In this document: piece after piece, positions 10,410 to 20,789 of the stretch
Layout: the number at the start of each line of letters is the position of its first letter
How positions within the stretch are numbered: position 1 is the stretch's first letter
Origin: CAWFSE01 sp963697565
GTDB lineage: Bacteria; Actinomycetota; Actinomycetes; CAVWCF01
NCBI GenBank assembly: GCA_963697565.1
Contig: CAVOOM010000009.1
Location: 1-64,000 of the forward strand
DNA: 64,000 bases
Reading direction: 5' to 3'
Made by a program: the position numbers and the translations under genes
The notes under the pieces: model-generated
Told to the model about the DNA's origin: nothing
Database searches by the model: none
Seen by the model: only the letters and a program-made list of their open reading frames with translations

Positions 10410-10781
10410 GGGGCCGACCGGTTTCGACGTTGCGATGTCTGACCGGGTGAAGCGTGCCGAGAAGCCGTGACTGATCTCGTAAACCTGCCCACGGAAACCA
10501 ATAACTGCCAATAAGACGCAGTCCGCGTTCGAACTCGCCGCCTGAGCGAGTATCCAACGCCGTCAGCCCGGAGCGTCTCCGATCCGGATCCTGGCGTCGA
10601 CTAGGAGACTCACCGATCGCCCCGGCCACGGGGGTGTGAGGGACAGCTAACAGCGGCTGGGCTGTGTTCCCCGAGGTGTCGCACAAAGCGGGGAAGCCGA
10701 GAACACGCCAGCGCGACTGCGCACGGAGAAGAACCGGGACGACCGTAGCGGACGGGAGTTCGACTCTCCCCGGCTCCACGA
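10410..10781 (+). ncRNA. ssrA: Transfer-messenger RNA (tmRNA)
   Basis: The 5' end GGGGCCG pairs with CGGCTCC at 10771-10777, forming the tRNA-like acceptor stem. The T-arm (gggagTTCGActctcc) precedes it. The tag frame begins with the resume codon GCC at 10507 and reads ANKTQSAFELAA, ending in TGA at 10543-10545, with the expected LAA degradation tail. The 3' end is followed by CGA, so CCA is not encoded. A TACCAT -10-like box lies at 10386-10391. Confidence 0.96.
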
Positions 10782-10928
10782 AGGGGGCCTGCCTCGCGGC
10801 GGGGGGCTCTGTGCCGGGATGGCCTGTTGCCGATGGCCGGGCCGAGAGGTAACGATGGAGGGGCGGGGGTTCTTTTGCGCTCGTTCCGGGGGCCGCGTCG
10901 TGACGCGGATCGGCCTAGGGGGCACCCG

Positions 10929-13900
10929 GTGTCGCGTGATGCCACCGTCCGCCGGGCCGGAGTGGTCGTGTTGGCGACCGCGCTCCTTGGGCAGTGGGTC
11001 GGGGATGACGCCGCGTTCGCCGCCGAGGGCGCCCCCGCAGACGACGTCGCCAAGGCCCGCGGCCCGGCGACAAGCTGGGCAGCCACGACCGCGAGCTGCT
11101 GGCGCCGGCGGGTCTGCGGGTGGGGCCACCGTGACGATCGGTGTCGACCCGCAGGGTGCGGAGGACTCGGTGGCGGGAGTTGGGCGTTGGGGGGCGGGTC
11201 GGCGAGGCTGAACCTCGGCTAGGTCGGCGCCACCGTGCCGACAGGTGAGGTGGTGAAGGCGTCCGGGCAAGGACATCCGCGCCGTCGACCAACGGGGCGG
11301 TGCGCTGCCGGACGTGGCGGGGCAGTCGGGACTGTCGGCGCGGTGGCAAGGTGGCCGTCCGCTGGTCCGCGAGGGCAGGGTGTACGGCGGCCGAGGCGGC
11401 GCGCCCGAGAACCGTAGGACCAACGAGAGGTGCGGGCAGTAAACGGTCGGCGAGTGGGAGGGGGGGTGAGATGGCTTCGTGGATGGGGGTGGAGGTGGAA
11501 CCGGCGCAGACCACCTCGACGGGCGAGCGCAGATTGTCGACTGGGTACTCGGTCGATCCGCTCCCGAGGGCGACCTCGCAGGCGCCCATGCTGACCGGCG
11601 TCACGGGCCCTCGTTCTCCTACAAGGGCGCGACGTGGACGGCGCCGGACGGGAACTTCCTGGTAACCGGTTAGCGAGAACATCACCGAGGGCTCGAGCCG
11701 AGGGTGACGTAACCGCGACGGCGACACCACCGACGTCTGGGGCGTCTCTACGACCGGTACCACGACATCTGGGTCGACGTAACCAGAACAACGACTTCAC
11801 CGACGACGCGCTCATGCGGCCGTACAACGAGAGGTTCGACGTCGGGCACTTCGGCGCCGACGACCCCTCCACCGGCGTGGGCGAGGGGCTGCCGTTGGTC
11901 GGCGAGTAGGGCGAGGATGTCGGCGTCACCCATGCCGGGGTGCCTGGCAGCGCGGTCGTGAAATCGGCATGTCGCGGACGCGACGGCTCGCAGTCGCGGG
12001 CAGCGCCGCGGGCAACGAGGCGGCGGCGGCAGGACGGCGTCGCCCAGGGCGCGAAGATCGCTCCTCGCGCGCCTGCACCTGGGGCGGCGGCTGCACGTCG
12101 GTCGCGCTCACCGAGGGCATGGCCGACCTGGTCGTCAACGCGGGGTGGATGTAACATGTCATGGCGGCCTGCCCGCGCTCACGACGGACTCAACGCGCGC
12201 GCCGACCTCTACAACACGCTGATCAGCACCTTCGGGGTTCAACTCGTCATCTCGGCCGGCACGAGGGCCCGGGGCTCAACACCGTCGGCGACCCTCGGTC
12301 GCCAGCGACGTGATCAGCGTGGCGGCCTCGGTCTCGCGGCAGACCTGGAAGGCCAACTACGCAGACGAGGTGTCGGCCAGGCAGAACCTCGTCAACTTCG
12401 CCTCCGGCGGGCCGCGCGAGGACGGCGGGTCAAGAACTGCGGCGCCGGGCTCGGCGATCCGCCGTGCCCATGTGGCGCCGGGCTCCCCGGTGCCGGGGGT
12501 CGGCTACGACCTGCCCGCCGGCTACGCGATGTTCAACGGCACCACGAGTGGCCTGCCCGGAGGCGGCCGGTGACGGGGGCGGCCTCGGCCGCAAGGCGAC
12601 GGGAGTGGCGGTCACGCGAGCCGAATGCGCCAGTCGATGTAAGCACGCCAGCCGATGACGGGGTCTGTAACGGCCAGGGCGTCGGCGCCGATGTGCGGCA
12701 GGCTGGAAGCTGCTCAAGCAGGGCGTCGCGACCAGACGTATGCGGTGTCGGCGCGATCTGACCGAGATCAACCTGATCATCGGAGAGACCGCGGGCACCG
12801 GCGTTAAGCTGCTCGGCCGACCGCGGCGGCCAGCGCGCCGGCGAGGCGCGGAACGGCGTGACGGTGAGCCGCCGAGCGGGGTGCCGGGGCGGTCCGCCAC
12901 GCCATCAGCTGGCTCGGCATGCGGCACCGGTCGTCGCGAGAGTCCGTGCGGCTGCCGCTCAACACCCCGGTGGTCGAGTCCGCGCCAGGCCTCTCGGACA
13001 GGGCGTGCAGGGCGCCAGCAGGGCCGGCGACCGGCCTCGGCGGGGCAGACGCCGGTGAACCCGTCGAGGCGGCGACGCCGTCGCCGACCGGCGGGAGGCG
13101 GCGAGGGGTCGGCGGAGCGAACGCAGCGTCGAGGTCGCCGTCCGGCTGGCGCCCTCGGGAGGTCGACGGCGGGAATCGCCACGGGCGCCAGACGCTGGAC
13201 GCGATCGACCCGAACTGGCATCCCGCAGGAGTCGACGGCGAGCACCGCCGGCGACTCCGACACCGACGCCGCGGCGTGCAACCGCAGTGCGGGCTACGCC
13301 AACCCGGTCCCGGGCGTCTGGGAGTTCGAGCTCGAGGCCGCCGGACCACTCCGAGCCTGGCCAACCCCTTCACGCCACGGCGGTCGCCAAGGGGTGACGG
13401 TCGAGCCGTCGACGGTGGAACCCCGTCGGTGGCGGCGGGGGTGGCATTCCCGTCGCGTGGACGGCCAAACAGTTCGGTCCGACACGGTCAGGCTCCAGGG
13501 CGGGGCCTGGGCTCGTCGTACCGATGGACCGGCAATCGCCGAGTTTGAGCAACTGGTGTACGAGGTGGTCGTGCCGGCGGCGCCTCCCGCCTCGACGTGG
13601 CGATCGGCAACACGAGTGATCTGAGCGCGGACCTCGACCTCTACGTCGACTTCAACGGCGAGGAGGTGGGCTCGTCGGCCGACGGCGACTCGAGGAGTCG
13701 GTGAGCATCGACAACCCCGAACCGGGCACCTACACCGTCACGGTCGACGGCTATGCCGTGTCCGACCCCACCACGGACTTCGACTACCTCGATGTCTTCT
13801 ACAGCGCGGGGCTCGGCTCGCTCGATGTGCCGTCAGCGCGCTCACCCTGGCGGCGGGCGCGAGCCTGCCGATCAGCGGCGCCGTCACCGCGCTCGCTGCG

Positions 13901-14014
13901 CCGGAGGCCGGCCGGCAGTGTCGGCGAGCTGCGGCTGGTGACCTCGGCCAGTGCCGTCGTCGGGCGCGGCGCTGCCGCATCCTGGCGGCGAGCGAGCCCG
14001 CATTCAGCGCATGA
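10929..14014 (+). pseudogene. Subtilisin-like S8 serine peptidase gene, shattered by frame breaks
   Basis: No frame is open for long, but consecutive fragments follow one protein of about 1000 residues. They show an Ala-rich signal peptide (cut near FA-AEGAP), a pro-region with GATVTIGVD and a catalytic domain. In that domain GPSFSYKGATWTAPDGNFLV, DVGHFGADDPSTGV, a His region close to DAHGS, RACTWGGGCTSVALTEGMAD and SRQTWKANY are visible, with a Ser region FNGT followed by PEAAG. The C-terminal domain (NTSDLSADLDLYVDFNGE, PEPGTYTVTVDGY) resembles a PPC module. Breaks occur every 30-50 bases, denser than anywhere else. It could be a true decayed gene or a badly sequenced intact one. Confidence 0.75.
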
Positions 14015-14055
14015 CGCCTTCGGCCCGGCTAGACAATCAGCGGGGCCGAAGGCGT
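14014..14055. terminator. Bidirectional hairpin terminator
   Basis: A perfect 13-bp stem (ACGCCTTCGGCCC at 14014-14026 with its complement at 14043-14055) encloses a 16-base loop. It lies between the end of the peptidase gene on the plus strand and the lipoprotein on the minus strand, where it can serve both. No strong T-run is present. Confidence 0.7.
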
Positions 14056-14079
14056 TGCCGGTACGTTGCAGGTTGTCGG

Positions 14080-14522
14080 TCACAGGGTTTGGGCCGACAG
14101 CACTTGCAGGGGCACCCCCTGCTGGCAGAGGGTGGCGACGTCCGGGCGGAGGTAGCCAGTGACCTCGACCGACGCGCCGGGTGCACGAGGAGCGGTCCCG
14201 CCGAGGAGGTTGTAGACCTGCCCGGGCGGTGAGGACGAGGCAGCCCGCCTCGACGCCGGGATCGACCGTCCCTCGGACGGTGATCGCCTGACGCCGGGGG
14301 GCGTCACCGCGAGGTCCTCCGTCCCTTTGGTTCGCGGGTGGCCGAGGTCGACGGCCCGGCCGGCGGAGCGGCGGCCGACGCCGCGCTGGTCGGCGAAGGC
14401 TGGTCGGACGTCACAGGATCCGCACCTCCGCATCCGCTCACCAGGACAAGCCCCACCGCTGCCAACACCGTCCAGGCGTGCGCGTAGTTCGCCAGCTCGA
14501 TCGATCTCGATCGGCGCTCCAT
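14080..14522 (-). CDS. Small lipoprotein (frame-broken)
   Basis: The start at 14522 gives MERRSRSIELANYAHAW, a hydrophobic stretch and a lipobox (LVSGC), then a Ser/Pro/Ala-rich linker. After one or more breaks between about 14240 and 14330 the frame continues with GQVYNLLGG, GASVEVTGYLRPDVATLCQQG and PLQVLSAQTL, stopping at 14080. The second half resembles small secreted beta-barrel domains found in actinobacterial lipoproteins. Function is unknown. It follows the histidine kinase gene without a stop codon between them, in the same frame. Confidence 0.6.
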
Positions 14523-14586
14523 CTGAGCATGCCTGGCTTCATGCAGGTGTGACGTGGGGTTCGCAGAGGGGTTCCGGGGCGACAGG

Positions 14587-14867
14587 ACCGTGAACGTGCA
14601 GCCGGGCCCCTCGTGCGCACCGAGACCTGGCCCGCATGGGCCGCGACGATACCTGGGCGATCGCGAGCCCCAGACCGGCGTCGACCTCCGCGCCAGGGGT
14701 TCGCGACTCCTGCCGCGGTAGCCGGGGTCGAACACGCGGGACAGATCGGCGGTCTGGGATGCCGCCAGCAGACGCCGACACGGTAATGCAGGTCCGGCCG
14801 GCGGGGTCGCGATCGCAACCGATCTGCACGGCACCGCTCGGCAGGCGTAGGGCCGCACAGCGTTCGC
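14587..14867. repeat. Direct repeat, copy A (281 bp) of the kinase ATPase segment
   Basis: This aligns along its whole length with 14899-15179, offset 312 bases, at roughly 85-90% identity by eye, with several single-base gaps. It repeats the region from the N-box to the FTVLSP end of the kinase. It may be a genuine tandem duplication or an assembly artefact. Confidence 0.85.
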
Positions 14868-16043
14868 TGGCGAGCTGAGACGCAGGCTGGGGGAGAGCAC
14901 GGTGAAGACGCAGCCGGGCCCCTCGTTGCGCACCGAGACGTGGCCCGCGTGGGCCTCGACGATCCCCTGGGCGATCGCGAGCCCCAGGCCGGCGCCGACC
15001 TCTGCGCCAGGGGTTCGCGACTCCTCGCCGCGGTAGCCGGGGTCGAACACGCGGGACAGTTCGGCGTCTGGGATGCCGCCGCAGGCGTCCGACACGGTGA
15101 CGAAGGGCCGGCCGGCGGGGTCGCGATCGCAGCCGATCTGCACGGTGCCGTCGGCCGGGGTGTGCCGCACGGCGTTCGCGACGAGATTGAGCACCGCACG
15201 CCGCAGTTGGGCGCTGTCGGCGACGGCCCGGACGTCATTGGTCGTGGTCTTGAGCCGCACGCCGTGTCGACGGGCGACCGGCTCCGCCCCCTCGTACGCG
15301 TCACGCACGACGTCGGCGAGCGCGACCTGGCTGAGGCTGAGCGACAAGGCCCCCGCGTTGATCCGGGACAGCTCGAAGAGGTCGTCGACCATGCCGGACA
15401 GCCGCTCCGCCTCGTTGCCGATCCGCACGTGGTACTCCGCGACCGATTCGGGGTCGGCGACCACGCCGTCGGAGAGCGCCTCGGCCATCGCGCGCACCGA
15501 GGCCAGCGGAGCCCGCAGGTCATGGCTCATGCCGGCCACGAGCTCGCGTCGGCTCTCCTCCAGGGCGCGCTCGCGGTCTCGCGCCTCGCCGAGGCGGGCC
15601 CGGGTGGTCTCCAGCTCGGCGGCCAGCAGGGCGATCTCGTCGGCCCGGACGGGCTGACCCGCCGCAGCTTCCGGCAGATCAGGCCGAGCCCCAGGGACGG
15701 GGTCGTGCTCGTCGGCCAGGGTCCGCAGCGAGGCGGTGAGGTCGGCGCTGCGCTCCTCGAGCGAACGGGCGAGCGCCCGCGCGACCCCGAGGGCGGCCAG
15801 CGTGCCGGCGGCGACCGCGACGAGGAGGACGACCAGCGCGTCACCGGCCACGAGCATCAGCCGAGCCGTGATGAGCACGCCGATCGACACCACGCTCGCC
15901 GCGGTGAGGGCGACGATGACCACCGAAGCCCGCAGCGAACGGCCCTCGGCGCGGCGCAGCAGCAGCACCCCGCTGCCGTAGGCGATCGCACCCGCCGCGA
16001 CCGAGGCGCCGGCTACGAGGGCGACCTCTCCGGGGGTGATCAC
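14587..16043 (-). CDS. Two-component sensor histidine kinase with duplicated ATPase end
   Basis: The GTG at 16043 overlaps the response-regulator stop. The protein has two to three N-terminal membrane helices, a HAMP-like linker, the phospho-acceptor H-box (GMSHDLRAPLASVRAMAE, residue ~171) and the ATPase domain with an N-box (NLVANAVRHT), SDACGGIPDAE and GAGLGLAIAQGIVEAHAG. After FTVLSPSLRLSSPA (near 14880) no stop appears. The frame runs into a second, error-filled copy of the ATPase segment. The proper kinase probably ends about 14880. The signal sensed is unknown. Confidence 0.85.
14899..15179. repeat. Direct repeat, copy B (281 bp), inside the intact kinase
   Basis: This is the partner of 14587-14867. 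This copy reads in frame as the functional ATPase domain, whereas copy A is out of frame for most of its length. Confidence 0.85.
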
Positions 16044-16789
16044 GGCGCCTCCACCGGCTCGTAGCGGTAGCCGACGCCCCAGACGGTGACCACTCGGGTG
16101 GGCGCCTCGGCGTCGTCGCCCAGCTTCTCGCGCAGTCGGCGCACGTGCACCGTGACCGTGCTCTTGTCGCCGATCTCCCAACCCCACACATCACGGAGCA
16201 GTTCCTCGCGCGTGAACGCGGTACGCGGGTGGGCCATCAGATGGGCCAGCAGGTCGTACTCCCGGGCGGTCAAGGCGAGCGGGTGGCCGTCGAGCTCCAC
16301 GGAGTGTGCGGCGGTGTCGAGCACGAGCGTGCCGTCGCGCAGGACCCCGCGGTCTGCCGCGGGAGAACCGGGTGCGGAGGCCCGGCGCAGCACCGCCTCG
16401 ATGCGCAGGAGCACCTCGCGTGGGCTGAACGGCTTGGCGATGTAGTCGTCGGCGCCGAGCTCAAGGCCGGCGATGCGGTCGGACTCCTCGCCGCGGGCGG
16501 TGAGCATGATGACCGGGGTGGGCGCCTCCTGCCGGATCCGGCGGCACACCTCGAAGCCGTCGAAGCCCGGCAGCATCAGGTCGAGCACGACCAGGTCGGG
16601 GGTCACCCGGGTGTGCGCCTCGACCGCTGCCGGGCCGTCGCCGGCCACCTCGACCGAGTAGCCCCCGGACTCGACGTAGCGGCGCAGCACATCGGCCAGG
16701 ACCGGGTCGTCCTCGACGACCAGCACAGTCCCACGCGTGGCCGGCATGCCCTGACCGTAGGCCGTGGCGGGGTCGGACGCGATGCTCAT
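16040..16789 (-). CDS. OmpR-family response regulator
   Basis: The receiver domain (VLVVEDDPVLADVLRRY) has the phospho-Asp in PDLVVLDLMLPGFDGFE and a conserved Lys in YIAKPFSPREVL. It is followed by a winged-helix DNA-binding domain (LTAREYDLLAHLMAHPRTAFTREELLRDVWG, STVTVHVRRLREKLG, VWGVGYRYEP), cited here in short pieces of the family signature. It is the first gene of a minus-strand operon with the sensor kinase (GTGA overlap). An ATG at 16747 (MPATRG) is an alternative start closer to the receiver domain. Confidence 0.95.
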   Translation of the reverse strand: MSIASDPATAYGQGMPATRGTVLVVEDDPVLADVLRRYVESGGYSVEVAGDGPAAVEAHTRVTPDLVVLDLMLPGFDGFEVCRRIRQEAPTPVIMLTARGEESDRIAGLELGADDYIAKPFSPREVLLRIEAVLRRASAPGSPAADRGVLRDGTLVLDTAAHSVELDGHPLALTAREYDLLAHLMAHPRTAFTREELLRDVWGWEIGDKSTVTVHVRRLREKLGDDAEAPTRVVTVWGVGYRYEPVEAP

Positions 16790-16821
16790 CGGCGGCGCCT
16801 CACTCGTTCATCCGTCCGCGC

Positions 16822-17402
16822 TCAGACCAGCGTCAGCGCAGCCGCGCCGAACGACACGTCGAAGCGGTCGCACCAGATGCTCACGCTGGTGAGCTCGGCG
16901 AGGTCAACATCAGCGGGGATCGCGTAGTTCTGGTCTGCCCACGTTGCCCTTGAGCGCCCCGAGGTCCGCCCAGGTGCCGTCGTCGAAGACCCGCCAGCCG
17001 TCGGTCCCCTCGATCACGGGCGCGTCGGTGAGCCACACCTTGAGGTCCGGGCCGTTGGAGGTGGACGAGGTCCTCAAGGCGCAGCACGCGCGAGCCGTCT
17101 GCAAGCAGGAGGACTGACACCGAGCCCGTGGTCTCGTGCTCGTGGGAGATGAACGACCCGGTGGCGAGCACCTCGGGCTCCGTCGCCGTCCCGCCGGCGG
17201 CATCGCTGGGGGCCGTCGGGGCCGCCTCGACGACGACCGAGTCGACGAAGATCTTCCAGGGCTGGAAGGCCGCCATCGCCACCCCGAACCCGGCGAGGAG
17301 GACCAGCGCCAGAGGAACGGCGACGAGGGGACGGCGCAGCCAGGCCAGCCGCCGCTTGCTCGCGGCGGGGGTCATCGGAGTTTGCTCGGGGGTGACCGTC
17401 AT
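16822..17402 (-). CDS. Membrane-anchored DM13 domain protein (frame-broken)
   Basis: A short cytoplasmic start is followed by one membrane helix (PLALVLLAGFGVAMAAF) and an extracellular DM13 domain. That domain has GSFISHEHETTGSVSVLLL, NGPDLKVWLTDA and DGTWADLGALKGNVG, then NYAIPADVDL and a final SIWCDRFDVSFGAA. DM13 domains are electron-transfer or adhesion-like modules of unclear role. Breaks occur near 17065 and 16935. The gene stands upstream of the two-component operon on the same strand but 33 bases or more away. Confidence 0.75.
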
Positions 17403-17520
17403 GGTGCTGCTCCTGGAGGTTCGGGGGTGCGACCTCCAGGGAACACGGTCATCGAGGCGGCCGATACCCGCGCGCCGGTGACGAACCGGTGACGTCCGGC
17501 GTGCGGCGTGCGGCGCGCGG

Positions 17521-17881
17521 CTACGCGTCGAGGTGGGCGGCCGCCATCTCGCCGGAGTCGGGCACGGTCAGCTCGTCCTCGGCATTGCGGGCGACGACGT
17601 AGATGGAGTCCTCCAGGAACTTCACCGAGAAGAAGCCGGAGTTGGCCTGGTACGTGCCGGCGTCGCCAGGACGCAGCACGTTGCCGTCGATCTCGATGGC
17701 GCCCGACACGACGTACGTGACGCAGCCGTGGGTGTAGCCGTGGGCAGGCATCAAGGTCGCCGGCCTGGCCGCGGATCACGCTCAAGACGGCGCCCTTCGT
17801 GTACAGGCGGGTGACCTCGGCGCCGAGCGAGTTGCGGGTCCAGGTCATCGCGTGCAGGGGCTGGACGGTGAAGCCGCTCAT
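17521..17881 (-). CDS. Single-domain cupin protein (one frame break)
   Basis: It starts MSGFTVQPLHAMTWTRN. After a break near 17757 it continues MPAHGYTHGCVTYVVSGAIEI, with His and Gly positions of cupin motif 1, then GDAGTYQANSGFFSV for motif 2, ending AAAHLDA. It is about 120 residues long. Such proteins bind a metal in a beta-barrel, and the substrate is not predictable. It diverges from the hydrolase gene beginning at 17948. Confidence 0.7.
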
Positions 17882-17947
17882 GGGGTCCTGCCTTCGACTA
17901 GGTGGCTTGCGTACGTCCATTCTCCCACCGTCGGGCACGATGGGCCG

Positions 17948-19551
17948 GTGGAAGCGGCGACGACGTCCGGGCGGCGGGTCGAGCTGGCCCTCGCCGTGCT
18001 GGCCGTCCTCCTGGCCGTGGTCGGCGTCCGCGGGCTGGCCTCCTGGGACGACGGGATCGTCCGCGAGTCGGCTAGCGCGGGGGGCGTGCCCGTCGAGGTC
18101 TTCCGCGCCGAGGGCGAACCGGAGCGCCGGCCCGTCGTGGTCGTCGCCCACGGCTTCGCCGGCAGCAAGCAGCTGATGTACGCGTTCGGCCCGGCGCTGG
18201 CCAACGACGGCTACGTCGCCGTGCTGCTCGACTTCACCGGCCACGGGGCCAACCCCCGGCCGCTGCCCAGCCAGAACGGCGTGGGGGCCGCGTCCCGGGC
18301 CGCCCTGCAGGCCGATCTCGACGCCGTCGTGGGGTGGGCGGTCGGGCAGCCATGGGCGGCGCCGGGGCGGCTCGCGCTGGTCGGCCACTCCATGGGGGCC
18401 GGGGCCGTCACGCGGTACGCGGCCGCGCACCCCCCCGGCAGCGGTCCCACCGGGGTCGCCGCGACGGTGGCCGTGTCGCTGCCTTCGGCCGAGGACCTGC
18501 CGGCCGATGCTGCCCGCCCGGCGAATCTGCTGCTGCTGGTGGGCGAGCGGGAGCAGCCGCGCTTCTTCGACGCCGCGCGTGAGGCCCTGCAACTGGGGTA
18601 TCCAGACGGCGAGGGCGGCATCACGTACGGCTCGTTCGAGGACGGCTCGGCCCGGCGCGAGCAGGTCGTGCCCGGAGTCGAGCACGTCACGATCGTCTTC
18701 GCCGCCGACACCCTGGACGCGACGAGCGGCTGGATCGGCGAGGCGCTGGCGTACGACGTCACGATTCTGCCGAGGGTCCGCCGGACCGAATGCTCTGGGC
18801 CGGCGTGCTGCTGCTCGCGGCCACCCTGGGTTTCGTGCCGCTCGCGAGCCTGCTGCTCGGCGGCCGGCGGCCGCTGGCCCCCCACCGCACGGTGTCGGCC
18901 GGCGTGGCGGCCGGCGGCATGGCGGCCGGCGCCACAGTGGCCGCGCTCGTGATGGCGGCGGTCCCGAGGCTCGGCGGCCTGGTGCCGATCGCCGTGGGCG
19001 GCTATCTCGCGGCCTTCCTGGCCGTCTTCGGCCTGGTCTGCCTGGCCGTCGCCTCGCGGACCAGCCTCGGTGGCGGGGACGCGGACGGCCCTGCGGGGCC
19101 GGCTCGCTCCCGGTGGGCCACCGCGGCGGCCTCGCTGGCGCTGTCGGCGTACGTGGTGGCGACCTTCCTCGCGGTCGGGCACGCGACCTGGGTCGACGCC
19201 GGGTTCGCCGGCGGGCGCAAGGCGGCGGGCCTCGCGCTGGCGCTGTGCGCGTTCGCCTACTTCCTTGGCGAGGAGCTGCTGGCCCGCCGGACCCGTCGCG
19301 GCCGGCGGCTCGCGTTGGTCGTCCTGTCCCGGTCACTCGTGGTCGTCGGGCTGCTGGCCGCGGTGCTGCTGTTGGGGGCGCCGGGGTTCCTGACGCTGAT
19401 CATCCCGTTGGTGGCGCTGCTGTTCGCGTGGTTCGCGGTCTACGGCTATGTCGTCGCGGGGCGCACCGCCGCACCGTGGGCGCCTGCGCTCGTGCAGGCC
19501 GCGATCACCGGGGCGGCCGTCGCGGCGACCTTCCCGTACGTCTCGACGTGA
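17948..19551 (+). CDS. Alpha/beta hydrolase fused to a multi-span membrane domain (one frame break)
   Basis: The GTG at 17948 leads to one N-terminal helix, then an alpha/beta-hydrolase domain with VVVAHGFAGSKQLM, LLDFTGHGANP, the nucleophile elbow ALVGHSMGAGA and the late His region VPGVEHVTIV. Past a break near 18785 it continues for ~250 residues as about seven hydrophobic helices (MLWAGVLLLAATLG to AAVAATFPYVST). The enzyme domain is probably extracytoplasmic between the first helix and the membrane bundle. The substrate is unknown. If the break were real, two proteins would result. Confidence 0.75.
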
Positions 19552-19699
19552 ACCTGATGGCGGGGCGGGGGTCCCTCCGCAGGCCGTGAAGGAGCCGGGC
19601 GCCGGACCAACGCGCACGTGACCGCCGACGCGACGCGCCTCGGCGGGATAGGCCAAGGAGGGATCCCCGCCCCGGCGCACCGCCCGCCGAGGTACGCCG

Positions 19700-20545
19700 T
19701 CAGTGCAGCGGGTCGGCGGGGTGGGCGAAGACGAAGCCGGTGCCGCGGATCTTCGCCGACGAGACCTGCTTGGTCGGGGTGGCCAGCTCGCCGCGGAACT
19801 CCAGCCGCGGCAGGCCGGCCGCGTCGGCGAGGGAGTCGAACGCCTCGCCGTTGGTCGGCGGGCGCTGCAGGTCGGGCACGAGGTGGTACGTCCCGACCAG
19901 CCCGTCGTCGAGCACGTGCAGGATGCCGCGGGCGACGTCCTCGACGTGCACCCGGTGCAGCAGTCCGTCGCGGGCGAACGCGACGCTGCCCCCCATGTAC
20001 TGGTGGGCCAGCCGCACCCGGCTGGTGAAGTCGATGTCGCGCGGGTGGCCGTAGACGTCGGCCAGCCGGAGCACGGCCCCGCGGGGGGCGCTGAGCGCGG
20101 CGTCCTCGGCCATCGCGAAGTAGACGCTGCTCGGCTCGTCGCTCGTGGTGCGCGGCGTCTCCTCGGTGATGAGGTCGCCCGGCTCCTGGCGGCCGTCGCC
20201 GAAGACCGAGATCGACGAGGTGAAGACCACGCGGTCGCAGGCGGCGGCGGCGCTCTCGCACGAGGTGACGAGGACGTCGCGGTACGACGCGCGCCGCTCC
20301 TCGACGGTGGTCGACTTCATCAGCGGGGGGCTGGCCGACATCAGGATCGCGTCGCAGCCCTCGGCGGCGCGGGCGACCGCGTCGACGTCGCTGCCGACGA
20401 GCACCACGGCCTCGTCGGCTACGGCCTGCAGCTCGGGGAGGCGCTCCTCGCGGGTCGTGGTGGCGACCACCGAGCCGCCGGCGGCACGCACCCGGGCGGC
20501 CACCTCGAGGCCGACGTTGCCCGCGCCGAGGATGAGCAGTCGCAT
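19700..20545 (-). CDS. NAD(P)-binding epimerase-like protein
   Basis: This 281-residue Rossmann-fold protein starts MRLLILGAGNVGLEVAARV with the nucleotide-binding glycines. It has a TSSISVFGD strand and a VYFAMAED segment where short-chain epimerases carry YxxxK; here the Tyr and Lys spacing is not canonical. A substrate-side region VLRLADVYGHPRDIDF follows. It resembles atypical extended SDRs of the nucleoside-sugar epimerase group. The reaction is not predictable from sequence. It stands alone, divergent from pckG. Confidence 0.7.
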   Translation of the reverse strand: MRLLILGAGNVGLEVAARVRAAGGSVVATTTREERLPELQAVADEAVVLVGSDVDAVARAAEGCDAILMSASPPLMKSTTVEERRASYRDVLVTSCESAAAACDRVVFTSSISVFGDGRQEPGDLITEETPRTTSDEPSSVYFAMAEDAALSAPRGAVLRLADVYGHPRDIDFTSRVRLAHQYMGGSVAFARDGLLHRVHVEDVARGILHVLDDGLVGTYHLVPDLQRPPTNGEAFDSLADAAGLPRLEFRGELATPTKQVSSAKIRGTGFVFAHPADPLH

Positions 20546-20657
20546 GGGAGTGCCTTTCGCCAGTCGGAACGGTGTTCCGTTTGGGGGAATCGTGCCAGAC
20601 CCGGGTGGGCGCCGCCCCAGCCTGTCCGGCGGGGCCCCGAGGTGACCGCCGTCACCG

Positions 20658-20673
20658 TGTGGAATTCGTCACA
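20658..20673. promoter_or_regulatory. CRP/GlxR-like site upstream of pckG
   Basis: TGTGG-AATTCG-TCACA differs by one base from the CRP-family consensus TGTGA-N6-TCACA. It lies about 117 bases before the pckG start. Confidence 0.5.
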
Positions 20674-20789
20674 AAGCGCGCCGATCAGCGGCCCCCGGGC
20701 CTTTCGCCCGTGCGAGAAGGGGCACCGTTAGGGCACCCTAGGACCAGCGGACGACGAGGTCCGCCGTACAACGTGCGGGAGAGCCGAAA

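Noticed and set aside
10410..14100. Integrated element attached at the tmRNA 3' end
   Set aside because: I saw no repeat of the tmRNA 3' end downstream and no integrase, only the broken peptidase gene.
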